Source: Pyruvatibacter sp. HU-CL02332 (lineage in GTDB: Bacteria; Pseudomonadota; Alphaproteobacteria; CGMCC-115125). From it: a DNA stretch of 64,000 nucleotides. Location of the stretch: assembly GCF_040362765.1 (NCBI RefSeq), contig NZ_BAABWK010000002.1:620001-684000 (forward strand), in the 5' to 3' direction. Position numbers and translations under genes: made by a program. Position 1 is the stretch's first letter. The number at the start of each line of letters is the position of its first letter. The notes under the pieces are model-generated. The model searched no databases. It was not told where the DNA came from and saw only the letters and a list, made by a program, of their open reading frames with translations. Shown here piece after piece: positions 20,836-28,663 of the stretch.

Positions 20836-21140
20836 GTTTCTTCTCTCAGCTCATAGTATGCGATCAGGCGGCAAAACCGGCATGATCTGGGGCTTAAACT
20901 AGGCTCGCACACCCGTCGAAATGTCTCAATTCCAATCAGGCATACGGCAAACGCGATATTGGACAAACTGCAGCGCTACCTTTGTACAGCGCCCGCTTCT
21001 GTCCCGAAAAGCGGTCGCTTGGTAACACAATCATATTCCTTTGACCAGATTGTCAGCGTGAGGGCAATAGGCCTTAAAAACCAAGTGATTCCGGGCCTCT
21101 AGCCTTGGATTCATCCGGGGCACCCTAGCTGACAGTTAGG
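20836..21140 (-). promoter_or_regulatory. fabG-acpP intergenic region
   Basis: This 305-bp stretch holds no gene. It should carry an acpP promoter and possibly a weak end signal for fabG: an 8-bp stem with one G-T pair at 21124-21140 directly beyond the fabG stop, without a T tract. I cannot assign -35/-10 elements with confidence. Confidence 0.4.
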
Positions 21141-21878
21141 CTAAATCATGGCCATGCCGCCATTCACATGGATGGTCTGTCCTGTGACGTAGGCTGCTTC
21201 TTCACTGGCCAGATACAAAGTGGCCGCCGCAATTTCGTCAGATGTACCAAGGCGACCGGCGGGAATGCGGGTGGAAATGGCTTCTTTCTGGCCATCATCC
21301 AGCACATCGGTCATCGCCGTCTGGATGAATCCCGGAGCCACACAATTGGCGGTGATTCCCCGACTTGCAACTTCCTGAGCGATAGATTTGGTCATTCCGA
21401 TCATGCCGGCCTTTGCGGCGGCATAGTTCGCCTGCCCTGGGTTCCCGGTGACGCCCACCACAGACGTAATGCCGACAATACGGCCCCACCGGCGTTTCAT
21501 CATTCCGCGCATCAAGCCACGCGAGAGGCGGAAGCTGGCCGTCAGGTTCACGGCCAGGACCTGATCCCACTCTTCGTCTTTCATCCGCATAAAGATGTTG
21601 TCTCGGGTGATGCCAGCATTATTCACGAGGATATCGACCTGGCCCAGCGCGCCTTCCGCCTGCTTTGGAAGAGCATCCACAGCGTCCGCATCGCCCAGAT
21701 TGCACGGCAGCACATGGACACGGTCGCCAAGTTCTGCTGCGACTTCATTGAGTACATTCTCGCGCGTACCGGATATGCCGACTATTGCCCCTTGTGCATG
21801 GAGCGACTTTGCAATTGCGCCGCCGATACCGCCGGTCGCGCCGGTTACCAGGGCCGTTTTGCCAGTGAGGTCAAACAT
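21141..21878 (-). CDS. fabG: 3-oxoacyl-[acyl-carrier-protein] reductase
   Basis: FabG reduces beta-ketoacyl-ACP with NADPH. This is a classical short-chain dehydrogenase of 245 residues: cofactor loop TGATGGIGGAIAKSL at the N-terminus, NNAG, and the active site N/S/Y/K with SVVG and NYAAAKAGMIG. The C-terminus YVTGQTIHVNGGMAMI is typical of FabG. A GGAG sequence precedes the start. It lies 15 bp downstream of a GFA-domain gene that splits the usual fabD-fabG junction. Confidence 0.97.
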   Translation of the reverse strand: MFDLTGKTALVTGATGGIGGAIAKSLHAQGAIVGISGTRENVLNEVAAELGDRVHVLPCNLGDADAVDALPKQAEGALGQVDILVNNAGITRDNIFMRMKDEEWDQVLAVNLTASFRLSRGLMRGMMKRRWGRIVGITSVVGVTGNPGQANYAAAKAGMIGMTKSIAQEVASRGITANCVAPGFIQTAMTDVLDDGQKEAISTRIPAGRLGTSDEIAAATLYLASEEAAYVTGQTIHVNGGMAMI

Positions 21879-21893
21879 CCAACATCTCCGTTT

Positions 21894-22250
21894 CTATTCA
21901 AGCTCTGCACCGTCGACGAGGCCAATCTCGTGTTCCGGTGGAATGATAGCATTGTCGAGGCAACCAAAATTCACGCTTATCTGGGTCGGGTCTGATCGCC
22001 GTTTGTGGTGTGTGTAGACGCCGCATAGGGAGCAGAAAAAGTGCTCTGCGATCTGTTTGTTCCACTTGTAGGTCGATAGCGCCGCCTCGCCGCCCGTAAG
22101 TTGAAAGTCTTCCCGGCGGACCGGCTTCATGATGATTGCTTTTTTGATGCACAAACTACAATTGCAGCGATAGAGGTCACTCTCCGCCTCATCTGTATCA
22201 ATCGCAAACGTTATGGCACCGCAGTGGCATGACCCGGAAAAGGTCGGCAT
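21894..22250 (-). CDS. GFA (CENP-V/glutathione-dependent formaldehyde-activating) domain protein
   Basis: This is a small zinc protein of 118 residues with the Mss4-like GFA fold. Metal ligands are visible in SCHCGAITF (residues 7-15), CNCSLCIKK (about 29-37) and FCSLCGVYTHHKRR (about 71-84). Family members bind glutathione adducts or have unknown roles; formaldehyde activation is not general, so no substrate is claimed. The gene sits between fabD and fabG with gaps of 24 and 15 bp, so it must share their transcript. This is not the standard content of the fab cluster and probably an insertion in this lineage. Confidence 0.88.
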   Translation of the reverse strand: MPTFSGSCHCGAITFAIDTDEAESDLYRCNCSLCIKKAIIMKPVRREDFQLTGGEAALSTYKWNKQIAEHFFCSLCGVYTHHKRRSDPTQISVNFGCLDNAIIPPEHEIGLVDGAELE

Positions 22251-22274
22251 CGCACATCACTCGCTAAGAGGGGT

Positions 22275-23237
22275 CTAAAGCCCGGCTTCAACCAAAGCAC
22301 GTACAGCATCAGCGGAGTTGATTGTCTGGCCCTTGATCGACTTGTCGATCCACTTGGTGAGGCCGGTCAGGACTTTTCCTGATCCACATTCAACAAGCTC
22401 TTCGACGCCCTGATCGCGCATGTAAACGACGCTCTCGAGCCACCGCACTTTGCCCGTTACCTGCTCCACCAACAGTGTACGGATTAATTCCGGATCGCTT
22501 ACTGCTTCTGCGCGGACGTTCGCGACAACAGGAACTGCGGGCGCGGCAATGGCAACATCTTTGAGTGCTTCTGCCATTTCATCAGCTGCAGGCTGCATCA
22601 ATGCGGAGTGGAACGGAGCTGACACTGCCAATGGCATAGCGCGTTTGGCACCGGCTTCTTTTGCAAGCTCACAGGCACGGTCAACACCGGCCTTGGAGCC
22701 GGAAATCACAACCTGACCATTGGCGTTGTCATTTGCCACGCCGACCGGCTCGCCGGTTTCCTTTGCCGCTGCTTCGGCCGCTTCAGCAACCTTGTCATTC
22801 GCAAGCCCAAGCGTGGCTGCCATGGCTCCTTTACCTGCAGGGACTGCACGCTGCATGGCCTCGCCACGCAATCGCAGGAGCTTGGCTGTTGTCGTGATGT
22901 CTAACGAACCTGCTGCACACATGGCTGAGTATTCACCAAGGGAGTGTCCGGCGACGAATTTTGCATGCTGTGTCAGGTCAAGACCTGCTTCAGCCTGCAG
23001 CACGCGGAACACAGCCAGCGATACAGCCATCAAAGCCGGCTGAGTGTTCATGGTGAGGGTCAGATCTTCCTCAGGCCCTTCCCACATGATGGACGTCAGC
23101 TTTTCGCCGAGTGCGTCATCGACCTCATCAAAGACGGCCTTGGCTTGGGGAAATGTGTCCGCCAGGTCCTTGCCCATCCCTATGGTCTGGGCACCCTGGC
23201 CTGGAAATGTGAATGCGCGGATCAAAGTATCGCTCAC
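22275..23237 (-). CDS. fabD: Malonyl-CoA:ACP transacylase
   Basis: FabD loads malonyl groups onto ACP. I choose a GTG start at 23237 (VSDTLIRAFTFPGQGAQ), which has AAAGGAAA just upstream and gives 320 residues, against a longer frame that would add 37 non-homologous residues. Motifs are FPGQGAQTIGMG, the nucleophile serine in VAGHSLGEYSA, and the late histidine in APFHSALM. It is the first gene of the cluster that runs to gmk, so its upstream region should hold the main promoter. Confidence 0.96.
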   Translation of the reverse strand: MSDTLIRAFTFPGQGAQTIGMGKDLADTFPQAKAVFDEVDDALGEKLTSIMWEGPEEDLTLTMNTQPALMAVSLAVFRVLQAEAGLDLTQHAKFVAGHSLGEYSAMCAAGSLDITTTAKLLRLRGEAMQRAVPAGKGAMAATLGLANDKVAEAAEAAAKETGEPVGVANDNANGQVVISGSKAGVDRACELAKEAGAKRAMPLAVSAPFHSALMQPAADEMAEALKDVAIAAPAVPVVANVRAEAVSDPELIRTLLVEQVTGKVRWLESVVYMRDQGVEELVECGSGKVLTGLTKWIDKSIKGQTINSADAVRALVEAGL

Positions 23238-23550
23238 GGGGTTTCCTTTGCGTTGCCGATTGTCGAGTCGCCGCTTGCGGGCGTTAACTCGGAGAGACAC
23301 CGGGCACATGGTCTGAGTCAAGTTATCCAGCGGCATTGCCTCTTGCATTCAAGGCCACAGATTGCGACTTAAAGCACAGTGATTTTGGAGATTTTATGTT
23401 CAGTGAGAATGTGCCTGCCTAACGGGGCCTGAGCACTTGCCGACCCCGTTCAAGGAAACCCGCACCGGTACGCCTATTGCGTGCTGATGGCGATTTGCGT
23501 CCGCATGCCAATCCGCCGGTGCCGTATCTTCTTTTGACGGCTTCATCACA
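23238..23550. promoter_or_regulatory. Divergent fabD / yjhX-like intergenic region
   Basis: This is a 313-bp region between two divergent genes. No gene is supported. A seven-codon to eight-codon open frame at 23397-23423 (MFSENVPA) follows a GGAG sequence and is probably chance. Two GAGTC sites lie about 40 bp apart in the fabD-proximal part. Promoters for fabD and the YjhX-like gene are expected here. Confidence 0.4.
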
Positions 23551-23823
23551 ATGAACATCTCCAAAGACGAACAGCGGGTGCTTCACGCCCTCGCGCAGGG
23601 CGGATTCATCCGCCATTTCCGCAAAATTTCACCTTCAGGCCGGCGCCAGCGCGTGGTTCACGTTGAATGTGTGACCAGGGACGGCTGGCTGCTTTCCATC
23701 TGCAGCCTGGAAATCTTCGGAAAACTGCGAAAAAGACGGCTTATTGCGTCAACAAACGGCAATCCGTATGTGATCACGAGAAAAGGCTTGGCATCCGTCA
23801 GGGCCCGACCGGACAACCGATGA
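23551..23823 (+). CDS. YjhX (UPF0386) family protein, toxin-like
   Basis: This 90-residue basic protein matches the YjhX family over its length: start MNISKDEQRVLHALAQGG, middle VECVTRDGWLLSIC, the IFGKLRKRRLI stretch and the end NGNPYVITRKGLASVRARPDNR. E. coli YjhX has been described as the toxin of a pair with the acetyltransferase-like YjhQ, and has a winged-helix-like appearance. No yjhQ-type gene is next to it here; its neighbours are fabD (divergent) and rpsF (229 bp downstream). An orphan role, perhaps as a DNA-binding regulator, is therefore equally likely. Confidence 0.8.
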   Translation: MNISKDEQRVLHALAQGGFIRHFRKISPSGRRQRVVHVECVTRDGWLLSICSLEIFGKLRKRRLIASTNGNPYVITRKGLASVRARPDNR

Positions 23824-23850
23824 TGCCAATCCGGGCGCAAAGGCTTGCAT

Positions 23851-23877
23851 CGGGGAGGTATTTCGCGTATCTCCCCG
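23851..23877 (+). other. Strong hairpin in the rpsF leader
   Basis: CGGGGAGGTA (23851-23860) pairs with TATCTCCCCG (23868-23877) with one G-T pair and a seven-base loop, 28 bp after the YjhX-like stop. No T tract follows, so it is not a standard terminator. The 229-nt space before rpsF could be a leader RNA; S6:S18 leader motifs are known for this operon in other bacteria, but I could not recognise the conserved elements here. Confidence 0.45.
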
Positions 23878-24052
23878 CATCGCTCAAGGTCCGGAGCCGG
23901 GAGCTGAAGGGACGGCGCTTTAGCGCTTGCGTGTTTCGCACAACGGTTTCCAGTGTTCCCGCCCGGTTCGTCCTCACGGAGATCTCCCTCTCCAAGACGA
24001 AGAATGGGGCTTCGCGCCCGGACCAGCGGATTGTCAAGGGAGCCCATTTGAT

Positions 24053-24550
24053 ATGGCGCTTTACGAACACGTATTTATTGCCCGACAGGATGTGTCGGCG
24101 CAGCAGGTCGAGACTCTGACCGAAGAGTTCAAGACCGTGCTGGAAAGCAATGGCGGCTCTGTCGCAAAGAACGAGTACTGGGGCATCAAAACCCTCGCTT
24201 ACAAAATCCGGAAAAACCGCAAGGGTCACTATACCCTGCTGAACATCGACGCGCCGCATGCAGCGGTTGCTGAAATGGAACGCCAGATGCGTCTGCATGA
24301 CGACATTTTGCGTTTCATCACGCTTCGCGTGGATGAGCATGAAGAAGGGCCATCGGCCATGATGCAGTCACGCGGACGCGATGATCGCCGTGGCGGTCGT
24401 GGCGGCGACCGTGGTGGCCGTGGTGGCGATCGCGGCGGCGACCGTGGTGGTGACAGAGGCGGAGATCGGGGCGAACGTCGTCCGGCACCAGCTGCTGAAG
24501 TGGCTGCACCGGCGGCAGACGCACCTGCTAGTGAAGGAGCAGACGCATGA
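24053..24550 (+). CDS. rpsF: 30S ribosomal protein S6 with long Arg-Gly-Asp-rich tail
   Basis: S6 binds S18 and 16S rRNA in the platform of the 30S subunit. The start [15 protein letters not shown] follows AGGGAG and gives 165 residues, well above the usual 95-135. The S6 fold covers about residues 1-95 ([21 protein letters not shown]). The tail has repeated GGDRGG units at about 108-137, resembling RGG RNA-binding motifs, then an Ala/Pro/Glu-rich end. The repeat is also visible at the DNA level. It overlaps rpsR by ATGA. Confidence 0.96.
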   Translation: MALYEHVFIARQDVSAQQVETLTEEFKTVLESNGGSVAKNEYWGIKTLAYKIRKNRKGHYTLLNIDAPHAAVAEMERQMRLHDDILRFITLRVDEHEEGPSAMMQSRGRDDRRGGRGGDRGGRGGDRGGDRGGDRGGDRGERRPAPAAEVAAPAADAPASEGADA

Positions 24551-24795
24551 AGATTATCCAGACAGACGCATCACGTCGGCCTTTCTTCCGCCGTCGCAAG
24601 ACCTGCCCGTTCTCCGGCGCCAACGCACCGAAGATCGACTACAAGGACACACGTCTTCTGCAGCGCTACGTTTCCGAGCGCGGCAAGATCGTCCCAAGCC
24701 GTATTACGGCTGTGTCCGCCAAAAAGCAGCGTGAACTGGCCCGTGCCATCAAGCGCGCCCGCTTCATGGCGATCCTGCCCTACGTGGTAGACTAA
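24547..24795 (+). CDS. rpsR: 30S ribosomal protein S18
   Basis: S18 is the partner of S6 on the small subunit. It has 82 residues, a basic composition and the family core [19 protein letters not shown], then [38 protein letters not shown]. It is coupled to rpsF by a 4-bp overlap and followed 13 bp later by an intrinsic terminator. Confidence 0.98.
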   Translation: MKIIQTDASRRPFFRRRKTCPFSGANAPKIDYKDTRLLQRYVSERGKIVPSRITAVSAKKQRELARAIKRARFMAILPYVVD

Positions 24796-24808
24796 GAACG
24801 CAAAGAAT

Positions 24809-24840
24809 GGCCCGCTGTCTCAAGGACAGCGGGCCTTTTT
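24809..24840 (+). terminator. Intrinsic terminator after rpsR
   Basis: GGCCCGCTGTC (24809-24819) and GACAGCGGGCC (24825-24835) form a perfect 11-bp stem with a five-base loop, followed by TTTTT. It separates rpsF-rpsR from the DUF2232 gene. Confidence 0.93.
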
Positions 24841-24914
24841 CATTTGGGGCCTGCAACCACCGCTTGCGTCTGCTCCAAGTTTTACCCCCCTACGCTGTGT
24901 GATTGACCGCTTGA

Positions 24915-25976
24915 ATGGGTAATCTTCCCCCTTGGCTGATCGGCGTTCTGGCAGGCCTTGCCAGCGCGATCCTGTACGCGGCTGCGTCTGGCGGCGCGAC
25001 CCCGGCCATCATTCTGGCCTATATCGCTCCGCTTCCCATTTTCATTGCCGGCCTCGGCTGGGGCACTGTGATGGCCCTGATCGCAGGCGCGACGGGCCTT
25101 GTCGTCATGTCTGTAATCGCCGGGCTCTCAAGCGGCGTCGTCTATTTCGCTGTGGTTGCGCTTGCGCCAGTCTGGCTCGTACGGCTGGCGCTGCTCTCGC
25201 GCGCCGTTGGCGGACGCGGCGCCTCTGCCGCCGCACGCGCTGCGAAAGCACGTGAAGCGCATCATCGAGCGGTCGCAGATGGCACGCGGGATGGGCCTCC
25301 CGAAGAAGCCCCTCCACCTGACGTCGAATGGTATCCCCCGGGCATGCTTGTTGCGTGGACGACAGCCATTGCAGCGACACTCCTTGTGGTCTCGATCCTG
25401 TCGATGGCTGCCACAGATGGCGGTTTGCGTGGGGCGGTCGTGCAGATGCTCAACACCGGCATTGTGGATACCGGTGAGCTCCGCCGCATGCTGGATGGAC
25501 AAGGGCTTGCCGTTTCGCCGAGTGAATTCCTGGAAATGGTGGCAACGTTCCTGCCCGCCATGGCCGGCAGCATGTGGCTGCTCATGACGTTGGCGAATAT
25601 GGCAATTGCGCAGTTGATTGTGGACCGCTCCGGCAACAGCCTGCGCCCCACGCCGGTATTCTCGCAGATCACTTACCCCCAAGCCTTTTTGATGGCCTTC
25701 CCGGTATCGCTCATTCTGGGCTTTCTGCCGGGCGAGTTGGGGTTTGCAGGGCTGTCGCTGGCAGCGCTCCTGTTTGTCCCGTATTTTTTGTTGGGATTGG
25801 CAACAATCCATGCTATTTCGCGCCGCTGGCAGGCAAGAACTGCCATTCTCATAGGCTTCTATCTGATCCTTATTGTCGTTGGCTCCCCTGTGATGCTGGT
25901 CGGAATACTGGGTTTGGTTGAAGCATGGATGGGACTTCGGGACCGCTATGCGGGCCCACCCCCGGATGCCGATTGA
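24915..25976 (+). CDS. DUF2232 family integral membrane protein
   Basis: This 353-residue hydrophobic protein has about eight membrane segments: a cluster in residues 5-100 and another from about 145 to 340, split by a charged cytoplasmic loop (about 98-140, SAAARAAKAREAHHRAVADG). It fits the DUF2232/YybS-like family, which sits between rpsR and rplI in many Alphaproteobacteria; the biochemical role is unknown. Some family members look like ECF-type S components, but no partner is seen here. It starts after the rpsR terminator, so it likely has its own promoter, and is followed by rplI after 105 bp. Confidence 0.82.
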   Translation: MGNLPPWLIGVLAGLASAILYAAASGGATPAIILAYIAPLPIFIAGLGWGTVMALIAGATGLVVMSVIAGLSSGVVYFAVVALAPVWLVRLALLSRAVGGRGASAAARAAKAREAHHRAVADGTRDGPPEEAPPPDVEWYPPGMLVAWTTAIAATLLVVSILSMAATDGGLRGAVVQMLNTGIVDTGELRRMLDGQGLAVSPSEFLEMVATFLPAMAGSMWLLMTLANMAIAQLIVDRSGNSLRPTPVFSQITYPQAFLMAFPVSLILGFLPGELGFAGLSLAALLFVPYFLLGLATIHAISRRWQARTAILIGFYLILIVVGSPVMLVGILGLVEAWMGLRDRYAGPPPDAD

Positions 25977-26081
25977 GGCATCCAAGTCGACCGCTAACCG
26001 CACATTTGGGCGGGACAGGCGCTTTTGATCTTTCTGCACTGGGCAGACAGGCCGCGCTTGCTGGAACGAGGACTAAAACCA

Positions 26082-26708
26082 ATGGACGTAATTCTGCTTG
26101 AGCGGGTCGAGAAACTTGGCCAGATGGGTGATGTCGTAGACGTCAAGCCCGGCTATGCCCGCAACTTCCTGCTGCCCCGCGGCAAGGCGCTTCGCGCCAA
26201 CAAGGCAAACCGGCAGCGCTTTGAGAATGAACGCGCACAGCTGGAAGCCCGTAACCTTGAGCTTCGTACAGAAGCTGAAGCTGTTCAGGTGAAGCTGGAC
26301 GGCGAAAGCGTCACAGTGATCCGTCAGGCATCTGAATCCGGTCAGCTTTATGGCTCCGTTGCCACACGCGACATCGCAGAAGGCCTCACCGAAGGTGGAT
26401 TCAGTGTCGAGCGTCAGCAGGTTGTCCTGCAGCGCCCGATCAAGGTTCTTGGCCTGCATGACGTGACCGTTCGCCTGCACCCGGAAGTAACGGCGACTGT
26501 TACAGTCAATGTTGCCCGGACACAGGACGAAGCCGAGCGTCAGGCACGCGGTGAAGACGTCACCGTAGACCGCACGGACGAAGAAGAAGAAGCAGCGCTT
26601 CTGGCTGAAGAAGTCTTTGAAGATGCAGAACAGGCTGCAGCTCTTGAAGGCGACGATGAAGCAGACGGCGAGGAAGCTTCCTCTGACGAGGACGAGACGC
26701 AGTCCTAA
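26082..26708 (+). CDS. rplI: 50S ribosomal protein L9 with acidic C-terminal tail
   Basis: L9 binds 23S rRNA near the L1 stalk. The start [21 protein letters not shown] gives 208 residues, against about 150 for E. coli L9. The N-domain (about 1-50) has [17 protein letters not shown], then a connecting helix and the C-domain ending near [19 protein letters not shown]. The last 50 or so residues are almost all Asp, Glu and Ala, with no homologue in E. coli. It is followed by an intrinsic terminator 33 bp downstream. Confidence 0.96.
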   Translation: MDVILLERVEKLGQMGDVVDVKPGYARNFLLPRGKALRANKANRQRFENERAQLEARNLELRTEAEAVQVKLDGESVTVIRQASESGQLYGSVATRDIAEGLTEGGFSVERQQVVLQRPIKVLGLHDVTVRLHPEVTATVTVNVARTQDEAERQARGEDVTVDRTDEEEEAALLAEEVFEDAEQAAALEGDDEADGEEASSDEDETQS

Positions 26709-26740
26709 GGGCTGTTCCGTCACCATCGACGACAAGAACA

Positions 26741-26774
26741 ACGCCGCTGCCTGACTTCAGGCGGCGGCGTTTTT
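26741..26774 (+). terminator. Intrinsic terminator after rplI
   Basis: ACGCCGCTGCCTGA (26741-26754) pairs with TCAGGCGGCGGCGT (26757-26770), 14 bp with one G-T pair, followed by TTTT. It marks the end of the ribosomal-protein region. Confidence 0.93.
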
Positions 26775-26837
26775 CGTGGCGTGTCAGATACCACTGGCAA
26801 AGGTCACCTAGGTCAGAGGGTCCAAGGCATGATTTGT

Positions 26838-27038
26838 GAGTCAAATGAATCGGTTGCGATGAATCGCGGAGACTATCCACAGGCCACTTTGATGTTGAAT
26901 GGTTGAATAGCTGATGACGGACCAGGCTCCTCACCCGGTCACCTGAGGCATACTGCCAGGTATCGGCAGCATCTGGATTCATGAGTCAAAAGAATCACTT
27001 GGAGTGAGTCGTGCACATCATCCACAGGCTGTGGATAT
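26838..27038. promoter_or_regulatory. dnaB upstream control region: GANTC cluster and DnaA-like boxes
   Basis: The 338-bp gap between the rplI terminator and dnaB has no gene but dense motifs. Seven GANTC sites occur in two groups: 26838, 26847 and 26861, and 26976, 26983, 26992 and 27006. GANTC is the target of the alphaproteobacterial methylase CcrM, whose marks are read by GcrA. A 15-bp repeat TGAGTCAAAWGAATC occurs at 26837 and 26982. Three DnaA-box-like sequences (NNATCCACA) lie at 26873-26881, 27018-27026 and, on the minus strand, 27030-27038; the last two form a perfect palindrome ATCCACAG-G-CTGTGGAT (27020-27036). Cell-cycle control of dnaB is a reasonable inference. Confidence 0.65.
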
Positions 27039-27112
27039 CATTTCAGTGCAAAAAGCATTGGATTGTCGGGAGATGGCTGAAAGTCGATTGGCGATGGTTT
27101 ACAAGTTAGCCG

Positions 27113-28633
27113 ATGGAACCTGCAGCGACCGCCTTCCCCCCGTCCGGCCCAATGCCGGATGATGCACCCGATCCGGATTTCGACGGCATCAAGTACCGCG
27201 AGATGCCGCACTCTATTGAGGCCGAGCAGGCGCTCCTGGGTGCGGTCCTCGTTAACAACGAAGCCTATGACAAGGTCTCCGAGTTCCTTTCGCCGGACCA
27301 TTTCTATGAGCCGTTGCACGCCCGCATTTTTGAAGCTGTGGCGCAACTTGTTGTTGGTGGTCATCTTGCAACCCCGGTGACTCTCAAAGCCTATTTCGAC
27401 CATGACAGCGCGCTTGCAGATGTGGGCGGCCCTGCCTACCTCGCCCGGCTGGCTGCTGCCGCGGTTGCGACGCCCCATGCCAAAGACTACGGCCGCGCCA
27501 TCTATGATCTGGCGGTTCGGCGCGAGTTGATCCGCCTTGGCGAAGATATTCAGGTAACTGCGGAGGACAGCCCGATTGACCTGCCGCCATCGCAGCAGAT
27601 CGAGAATGCCGAGTCCTCGCTCTATAACCTTGCCGAAAAGGGCCGCTATGAAGGTGGCTTCATGCCCTTCAAATCGTCGCTCACGACGGCATTGGACATG
27701 GCGGCAGCGGCTTACCAGAGAGAAGGCAAGCTTTCTGGGCTTTCCACAGGCCTGCGCGATCTGGACGGTAAGCTGGGCGGATTGCAGAATTCTGACCTGA
27801 TCATCCTCGCCGGACGTCCCTCCATGGGCAAAACCGCGCTGGCAACCAATATCGCCTTCAATGCGGCCAAGGCCTATCAGAAGCAGATCGACGATAATGG
27901 GCGGGAAGTTGTCAGTGACGGCGGCGTCGTGGCCTTCTTCTCACTTGAAATGTCCGCTGAGCAGCTGGCGACCCGTCTTCTGGCGGAACATTCGGGCATT
28001 TCTTCTGAAAAGATTCGCCGTGGTGAGATTACGGCGGATGAGTTTGGTCAGCTGCGCGAAGCGACCGAGATGCTTCAGTCTATCCCGCTGTTTATTGATC
28101 ATACCGGCGGCATCGGCATCGCCACCCTTGCGGCCCGGGCACGACGGCTCAAGCGCCAGCAGGGCCTACAGCTGATTGTGGTGGATTATCTGCAGCTGGT
28201 GACGTCGTCGGGCAAGAACCAGGACAACCGAGTACAGGAAGTGACGGCCATTACCACCGGCCTCAAGGCCCTGGCCAAGGAGCTGAATGTTCCCATTCTC
28301 GCCCTGTCCCAGCTCTCTCGACAGGTTGAGCAGCGTGAGGACAAGCGCCCGCAGCTCTCTGACCTGCGTGAATCAGGCTCGATTGAGCAGGATGCTGACG
28401 TGGTGATGTTTGTGTATCGCGAGGAGTATTATCTGCTTCGTGCGGAGCCAAGCGCGGACTCGCCGGAACATCTGGCCTGGCAGGACAAGTGCAATCAGGT
28501 CTTTGGCAAGGCTGAAGTCATCGTCGGCAAACAGCGCCACGGTCCCACAGGCCGGGTTGAGCTGCAGTTCCAGGCGGAACTGACCCGCTTTGGCGACCTT
28601 GACCATTTCCACCAGTCCTATGAAGGTCCGTAA
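27113..28633 (+). CDS. dnaB: Replicative DNA helicase
   Basis: DnaB is the hexameric 5'-3' helicase at the replication fork. The 506-residue product has the N-terminal DnaB domain beginning MPHSIEAEQALLGAVLVNNEAYD (about residue 30), a linker, and the RecA-like C-domain with Walker A GRPSMGKTAL, FFSLEMSAEQLATRL, LIVVDYLQL and LSQLSRQVEQREDKRPQLSDLRESGSIEQDADVVMF-type end. No intein is present. The upstream region is unusually rich in GANTC and DnaA-like sites. alr follows 30 bp downstream. Confidence 0.97.
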   Translation: MEPAATAFPPSGPMPDDAPDPDFDGIKYREMPHSIEAEQALLGAVLVNNEAYDKVSEFLSPDHFYEPLHARIFEAVAQLVVGGHLATPVTLKAYFDHDSALADVGGPAYLARLAAAAVATPHAKDYGRAIYDLAVRRELIRLGEDIQVTAEDSPIDLPPSQQIENAESSLYNLAEKGRYEGGFMPFKSSLTTALDMAAAAYQREGKLSGLSTGLRDLDGKLGGLQNSDLIILAGRPSMGKTALATNIAFNAAKAYQKQIDDNGREVVSDGGVVAFFSLEMSAEQLATRLLAEHSGISSEKIRRGEITADEFGQLREATEMLQSIPLFIDHTGGIGIATLAARARRLKRQQGLQLIVVDYLQLVTSSGKNQDNRVQEVTAITTGLKALAKELNVPILALSQLSRQVEQREDKRPQLSDLRESGSIEQDADVVMFVYREEYYLLRAEPSADSPEHLAWQDKCNQVFGKAEVIVGKQRHGPTGRVELQFQAELTRFGDLDHFHQSYEGP

Positions 28634-28663
28634 TCTCTCCCCTTTTGGATACGGCCCGCTCGC

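Noticed and set aside
26776-27112. Possible chromosomal replication origin in front of dnaB
   Set aside because: DnaA-like boxes and GANTC sites are there, but there is no clear AT-rich unwinding segment and no dnaA, hemE, parA/parB or similar neighbour. A control region for dnaB explains it better.
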